A stretch of 64,000 bases of DNA, from positions 23,185,268-23,249,267 of the forward strand of contig OW388301.1 of NCBI GenBank assembly GCA_936450465.1, written 5' to 3'. The position numbers and the translations under genes were made by a program. The notes beneath the pieces are model-generated. The model did no database searches. It was given only the letters and a program-made list of their open reading frames with translations, and had not been told where the DNA came from. This document shows positions 59,059 through 64,000 of this stretch, piece after piece. Each line of letters starts with the position of its first letter. Position 1 is the first letter of the stretch. The stretch is from Gibbula magus. Taxonomy: Eukaryota > Mollusca > Gastropoda > Trochida > Trochidae.

Positions 59059-60233
59059 TTATGAGAATCCTGCTCCTGTCAGTTTCCTTTGGAGACAAAC
59101 AAAGCGTGAAGCTGAAGAGTCTTGGGGTTCTTGTGAACACGCCCGCTTGGTTTGCTCGACAGAAGGTTCCACCTCAGAGGGAGAGGAATTGGGTCTAGGC
59201 GGCACACCCTCCGGAGGGGAACATACCAGGCCCTGGCTGGCCATAACGGTGCTACCAACAGGAGTTGGAGAACGCGTGTTTCCTGTATCTTGGCCACCAC
59301 ATGAGTTAAGATGGCGGGAGGGGGATAAGCGTAAGCGACAATCCCCTCCCAACTTAACGCGAGGGCATCTATCGCCCACGCTGTGGGGTCCGGTACAGGG
59401 GACACATATGTCGGCAACTGGTGATTGAGCCGCTTCGCAAAGAGGTCTATGTGAGGTTTCCCGAACCTCAAACATAGAATCTCGAACAGTCTCGGGTGCA
59501 GCATCCACTCTGTTGATGGAGGCCTGTCCGGGCGAGACAGAGCGTCCGCAAGGACGTTCTTGGCTCCCAGGATGTGCACTGCACGAATAGAGAGTTTGAG
59601 ACTGTCTACTAATTGAAACAGCTCCATCACCAGTTGCAAAAGGGCGTCTGCTCTGGTCGAGCCCTACTTGTTTATGGCCCAAGCCGCCGCCGAGCTGTCC
59701 GTGTGAACTTGCGTCCACATATAGCTCGGCTGTTGCTGAGGGCCACCTGAGTGTCACTCCCGCCAGTACATTGGTTTCCTGCTGCCACCAGGAGAGATGG
59801 TGTCTGATATTGGCGGGAATAGAGAAGATGTGGCGGCACATCTTCTCTCTCACGTGTGTGTTGACAAATATCTGAAGGGGCCTGAGCTGCAACCTTCCCC
59901 TTGGGGTGAAATGTTGTGTCGAGGTCAGGAACCCCAACAGCTTCTGCCACTTCCTGAAGGCCAGTGGTCCTTGAAGCGGTAGCCCCAGGAGGTCTTTGTA
60001 CCGCCCCATCCGCTCCGTGGTAACGAAAGCCTTGTATTGCACAGTGTCCAGACGGGCGCCCAGGGGTGGGTCCCGGGAATACGAAACCCCAGTTCCAGAA
60101 CATTGCAAACGTAATTTCCAAACCCAACTGTTTCCAGTTGGGTACGAAGCGGGAGAGACGTCCCCCCACTGGCCCGTCCCAGGCCGGGACACCTCTGGAG
60201 GTGGGGGATGCTCTGGAGGGACCAACAAGTCAT
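59059..60233 (-). pseudogene. DIRS RT-RNase H remnant
   Basis: Fragments in different frames read NWKQLGLEITFAMFWNWGF, FRKWQKLLGFLTSTQHFTPR and LRPLQIFVNTHVREK. These are followed by LSWWQQETNVLAGVTLRW, ELYVDASSHGQLGG (RNase H start) and, from 59639 in another frame, VHILGAKNVLADALSRPDRP. These are typical of the DIRS thumb and RNase H. The RT fingers/palm with the catalytic Asp pair is absent between gag and this ORF. At least one frameshift lies near 59,640-59,700. Confidence 0.75.
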
Positions 60234-60352
60234 TGCTTCCTCAGGGTTCCTCCGTAGGCACGTCCCTTCCCTCGCTGTGCGTTTTTCTTCGGGGTGCTTT
60301 TGGGAGAGGGGCCGTTAATGAAGTCGCGACTTCTGCCTTGCAGACCCCCTCC

Positions 60353-61980
60353 TCAAAAGGAAACACCGCCAGTCTTGGCGCCACCGCCACCACCGGTGTT
60401 GCTTGGCGTGGGTGTGCCTCCTCTCTTCTTCTTGGATGTCGTCGCTTTGGACGAGGCTCTACTGCTGCCAGCTGCGAGCCTGTTGGTCAGCTCTTGCAGC
60501 TGACTCTCCTGCCGCTGGCGAAGGGCCCCACCAATTTGGCCATCAAAGAGCGAAGAGGATGAAGCAGGGGCTGAACGCAAATTGTTCCTAATCTCCCCAG
60601 GGAGGGTGGTACGCCCCAGGAAACCCTCTCGCCTGAAATTTATGACCCCCACTGATATGCGGGAGGCGCACAACATTATTTGCGCGATGTTCCCCGCAAC
60701 TGCACCAAACGCACAGTACAAGGCCCTTGCTCCGTTATCCATCCCTGCGTCCTTTGCGAAAGTCGCCATAGCCTGGCATGCGTATGCGACGTAGTTCCCT
60801 AACCCCAGGATACTTCTGTCCTCGTGATCAAAATGGGACAAATGCATGTCCGACACTTGATGGGGCGAGGTGAGGCGACCCGACGGATGTCATCGTCAAG
60901 GACGGGGGGAGAGAGAGGAAATGATGATGAACAGGCAGTGAGCTGCGCTGTTTGTCTGAGTGGAGGCAAGAGACGACCTGGCGCTGCCGTGGCAATGTTC
61001 GTGTTAAAGTCCTTGCCCGCTGACTGCAGAAGCCTATGGGAAGGCAGCGCCACAGAGTGAGATGTGGGTGTCTCCTCCTCCGCACAGAATGTCTCGAGCT
61101 CCATCCTGGCTTGTTTGGTGGATGAGGGTTCGTCCTCGACCTCAACCAGAGAAACCTGGGACCAATCCGCTATGGCCGCCAAACGTTCTTTCAAGTCTGG
61201 AGCCTCATCTGTGGAGGCATCAGGGGCGGCAGGCGTTACTGCAGTAGCGCCATCACTCATGGCTTCCTCGCTTCCCTGGCTTGCTTCTACGGAAGAGGAC
61301 CCATCCTGATCTCAGGAAGTGGCAGCCGGTGATACCAAAACCACCCTTCTCCTCTTTGGGGTTGAAGGTACTAACGCGGAGGGCGGCATAGGAGTCGCCT
61401 CCTCTCCCCCTTTGTCCGTGGGTGGCAACCTCTTGTCCAACATGTTGGTCACCATGTCCCTCACGGACACGAGGATATCCATAGTCAGCGCCTTAGGATC
61501 AAATGAAGGAGTCTTTTTGGACTTGTGCTTCCTCTTCTTCCTTGGCGTGTGGCGGCGATCCCGCCCTGAAGAGGCATCAGGAGAAGACACTCTCCTAGGA
61601 GAGACGTCACCGCCACTCAACCCTGCTGAAGAACGATCACACCGCCTCTCGGGAGAGGCGTCCCCACGCCCTGATCCTGCTGACATGTCCTGCATGTAAA
61701 ATTCTGCCGCATCCTCTGAGATGATGAGATCAGACCCAGGCGAGGAGCTCCTGGGTTCTGTAGCGGTGGCCGAAGTAGAAGAGCGCCTTGAAGCTCTCAG
61801 CTTGCCCTGAGATTCGCTCTTCTTCACCGCATTCCGGTAGTCTCGATGTTCCAACACCGAGAGGCTGGCGCACTCCTGACATCTGTCATCCTCTGGACAG
61901 AGATTGCGGCACAAACGGCAAACAGAATGGGGGTCAAAGGCACCCGACTTCCTTGAGCCGCAACTTCCACAGAAAGAAGG
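60353..61980 (-). pseudogene. DIRS gag-like gene, interrupted
   Basis: The N-terminal zinc-finger-like motif CGSC...FDPHSVCRLCRNLC...CQEC starts at 61971. The frame runs to an in-frame TGA at 61312-61314, continues in the same frame (61260 to 60799), then shifts near 60,800-60,856 into the C-terminal part (YVAYACQAMATFAKDAGMD...ISVGVINFRREGFLGR...), ending at 60353. The middle is rich in Ser, Pro and basic residues. No ATG is seen between the upstream stop and the zinc finger, so the true start is unknown. Confidence 0.7.
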
Positions 61981-62199
61981 TAGGGATATCCCCTAACTCA
62001 AACAGAGTAAAGTGCAAGTACCTCTAAGTCTGAAAGGACGTCTAAGAGAGACGGTAAGTGCTAAGCAAGAGAGGCAGGAAGACCACAGGATATCCAATCA
62101 AACCTGCTACACTCAAGCGGCAAGCCCGGCAGTATGTCCACTGCTTATCCCGTCCAATGCTGCCTCAGCTCAAGAGGCACGCTACGCGCTATAGCGAGG

Positions 62200-63030
62200 A
62201 CCAGATCCAACAATTAAGTCTCCTCCGGCCAGCCGGCGGTATGAAAACAAAGGAATCCAAGCGCTACACAAGCCCATCGGTATAGCGGGTCCCAACTCAT
62301 TACTAGCGTCATTGAGACAAAGACAAATCAGGCGGTATGCCCGACAAGCGGTATAGCGGGATATCCACTTGTTACCTCAGACCAATCCCGCCAGACGGCG
62401 GCATGGAGACAGGATACAAGTCAACAGTAATAACCCAGGCGGTATGCCCGCACCAAGCGTTATGGCGGGAATAGCGGTATAGCGATTCTATCCACTCCCG
62501 TATCGCGCCACACCGCCAAAGGACAGGCGACTAATTCCAATACCCCAGGTGGTATGCCCGCACCATGCGTTATGGCGGGAATTAGCGGTATAGAGGGGAT
62601 CAAGCGCTAGGCGCGATCCTATCCACTCCCGTGTCGCGCCACGCCAACAAAGGACAGGCGACTCAATCCAATGAATCGCCTCAGGTCAAACAAACAACAG
62701 GGTGCCGCCAGGAACAAGAGGGAAAGCCAACACCCGGCTGACAATCGACCCAAGTCCCAAAGAGACGCACCTGCAGTCCGTGCAGCACGTGCACGCAAAT
62801 CACGTGCTGCAATAGACAACTGCACTGACACAGAGTCAGCTAGCTGTCGGCTCAGTCAAACAGAAAAGTGAATTACCCCAAGTAACCTACTTCGCAAGGA
62901 ATAGACTACAGAGATAACCCGACACAGAACTGCAATAACACTTAGAGAAAACAAGTTTAATTAGCAACTATCAATTAGCAAGTCGAAGACGAGAGAGTTA
63001 TCATCACATGTCTGAATAGCTTGCCGACAT
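62200..63030 (-). other. DIRS 5' untranslated region with short tandem duplication
   Basis: Non-coding. Two units of about 110 bp (caggcggtatgcccgcacca and caggtggtatgcccgcacca) sit at about 62,435-62,545 and 62,546-62,665, each containing cactcccgt(a/g)tcgcgccac. Confidence 0.6.
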
Positions 63031-63032
63031 AA

Positions 63033-63167
63033 GGAAGAATGATAATCCGGGTCTTGGCCACCTATCGGGAGATAGGGACAGGGAAGGTGAGTAACTCTTC
63101 CCTTACTGTGTAATAATTTGTCGAAGATAGCCATATAGGATAATAGGGCATATAGTGAATATCAACG
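63033..63167 (-). repeat. DIRS terminal inverted repeat, left end of element
   Basis: Inverse of 58,268-58,403. Confidence 0.88.
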
Positions 63168-63184
63168 ATGGTATAGTAAATAAT

Positions 63185-64000
63185 GTTCTTTTTGTCACTA
63201 TATGTGAGTTATGTATCTAGTTTTAAGACTTTGATGTCCAGTAACATTTGTGCACATGAATTGACAAGTGGACGGGTTTTCTCCATGCCTCACAAGGTTC
63301 AAGTTGTTTTATATAATGGGGCACTTATTAGGTCGATTATGGTAGACGGGTGAATTATTATAAGTATGCAATTCATTTAAAACCTTTAACAAATCAAGTT
63401 ATATGAATAAGTCGTGTGCAAATTGTGATTATGTTTTAGCATGTACAACACAAATGCAAATGCTGACCAAGATTTTTTAAGGCTTTCGGGTTCAATGACT
63501 AATCCATGGAAATTCGTGAAATAAACTTGAAAGTGGCGTTAAACCCCGTATCACCTCACCTCATCTTGATAGTTTCTGTACTTCTGTTTACATTGTGGTT
63601 ACAAACCTTAAACATTGCCCAAGCTAAATGTCGTAAATTGGCCTATACTATTTCCTGATTGACAAAGCAAGAATAGTCAGTGTTGTACAGTTATACCACA
63701 AGGATAACAACAAGTTGCACAAATTATAACATGTAAAGGTTTTTTTACATGTTCAAACTTTTACATTCATACATTCATAGTGTTTCAAGCTGTGTTAAAC
63801 TTTAACTTCAATTTCATTATTATTGTTCCTAAAATAAAATGCCCAAAGAATTGTGCAGTTAAACATTACTATGCTTATCAAGAAACTGAAGAATAGAATA
63901 CTTTATCGAAAGAAATTATTCACTTGTGAGTGGGGAAATAGGCAGAATCTATATGGACGGACCTTGGTGGTGGATCATGTGCTTATTTTCCCCCTCCACT
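63185..64000. other. Continuation of segmental duplication copy B
   Basis: Matches 23,981-24,877, including two SINE fragments. No gene. Confidence 0.7.

Larger units (their letters stand above)
58226..63184 (-). mobile_element. DIRS-type tyrosine-recombinase retroelement, internally deleted
   Basis: A 4.95-kb GC-rich element with inverted termini, an internal complementary region and, on the minus strand, gag, RT-RNase H remnant and recombinase N-terminus in DIRS order. taat occurs at both edges (58226-58229, 63181-63184). The empty site taat is at 23,980-23,983, so no longer target duplication was made, as expected for DIRS elements. RT catalytic and recombinase catalytic parts are missing and gag has a stop, so it is dead. 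Confidence 0.85.
50453..64000 (+). repeat. Segmental duplication, copy B (contains gene 4 and DIRS insertion)
   Basis: It begins at aaactgctcatcgacatat (also at 14,680) and is still matching copy A when the window ends. Orientation is direct. Confidence 0.9.

Noticed and set aside
59996..60562. 188-codon plus-strand ORF in the DIRS element
   Set aside because: Antisense to the RT-RNase H and gag remnants; long only because the element is GC-rich.

Overview
This is AT-rich eukaryotic nuclear DNA with introns, tRNA-derived SINEs, several non-LTR retrotransposon remnants, Tc1-like and Harbinger-like DNA transposons, a DIRS-type element and many long minisatellites. The mix suggests an invertebrate, most likely a mollusc such as a marine gastropod. 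That assignment is an inference from repeat style, not a proof. There is no bacterial-style operon, CRISPR array or rRNA.

The only real host genes I can support are four paralogs of one family. Each has three coding exons with the same phases (phase 0 after exon 1, phase 1 after exon 2). Exon 1 encodes a signal peptide and a short five-cysteine module, exon 2 a short piece with a conserved C-x15-C pair, and exon 3 about 250 residues with YWTD/LDLR-class-B-like repeats, probably a beta-propeller. They lie as two divergent pairs: gene 1 (-, 2696-10167) with gene 2 (+, 16089-20186), and gene 3 (-, 30457-35174) with gene 4 (+, 51431-54203). Genes 2 and 4 are nearly identical and sit in a young segmental duplication (14,680-24,877 and 50,453-64,000). 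Genes 1 and 3 are clearly more diverged. Gene 4 carries a +1 frameshift in an A run. I do not recognise the family by name. Its products look secreted and cysteine-rich.

Layout. 1-2,100: repeat-derived intergenic DNA. 2,100-10,170: gene 1, with SINEs and a 29-bp minisatellite in intron 2 and a Tc1-like element split by a Harbinger-like insertion in intron 1. 10,460-13,550: two minisatellites, 22 bp and 55 bp. 16,089-20,885: gene 2 and its 3' UTR. 20,930-29,990: SINEs, a degenerate ~110-bp repeat, MITEs and a LINE fragment. 30,457-35,174: gene 3. 35,726-37,090: a second 22-bp minisatellite. 38,800-50,050: about 11 kb that separates genes 3 and 4, made of MITE pieces, a Tc1 remnant, a 21-bp array, a 3.2-kb 52-bp satellite with higher-order structure, and a 5'-truncated LINE. 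51,431-54,916: gene 4. 58,226-63,184: a decayed DIRS-type element inserted into the younger duplicate, with the matching empty site visible at 23,980.

The points most worth following are the undescribed secreted gene family in alternating orientation, and the fact that genes 1 and 3 each have a large 22-bp array just upstream whose unit contains the AP-1/bZIP consensus TGAGTCA.
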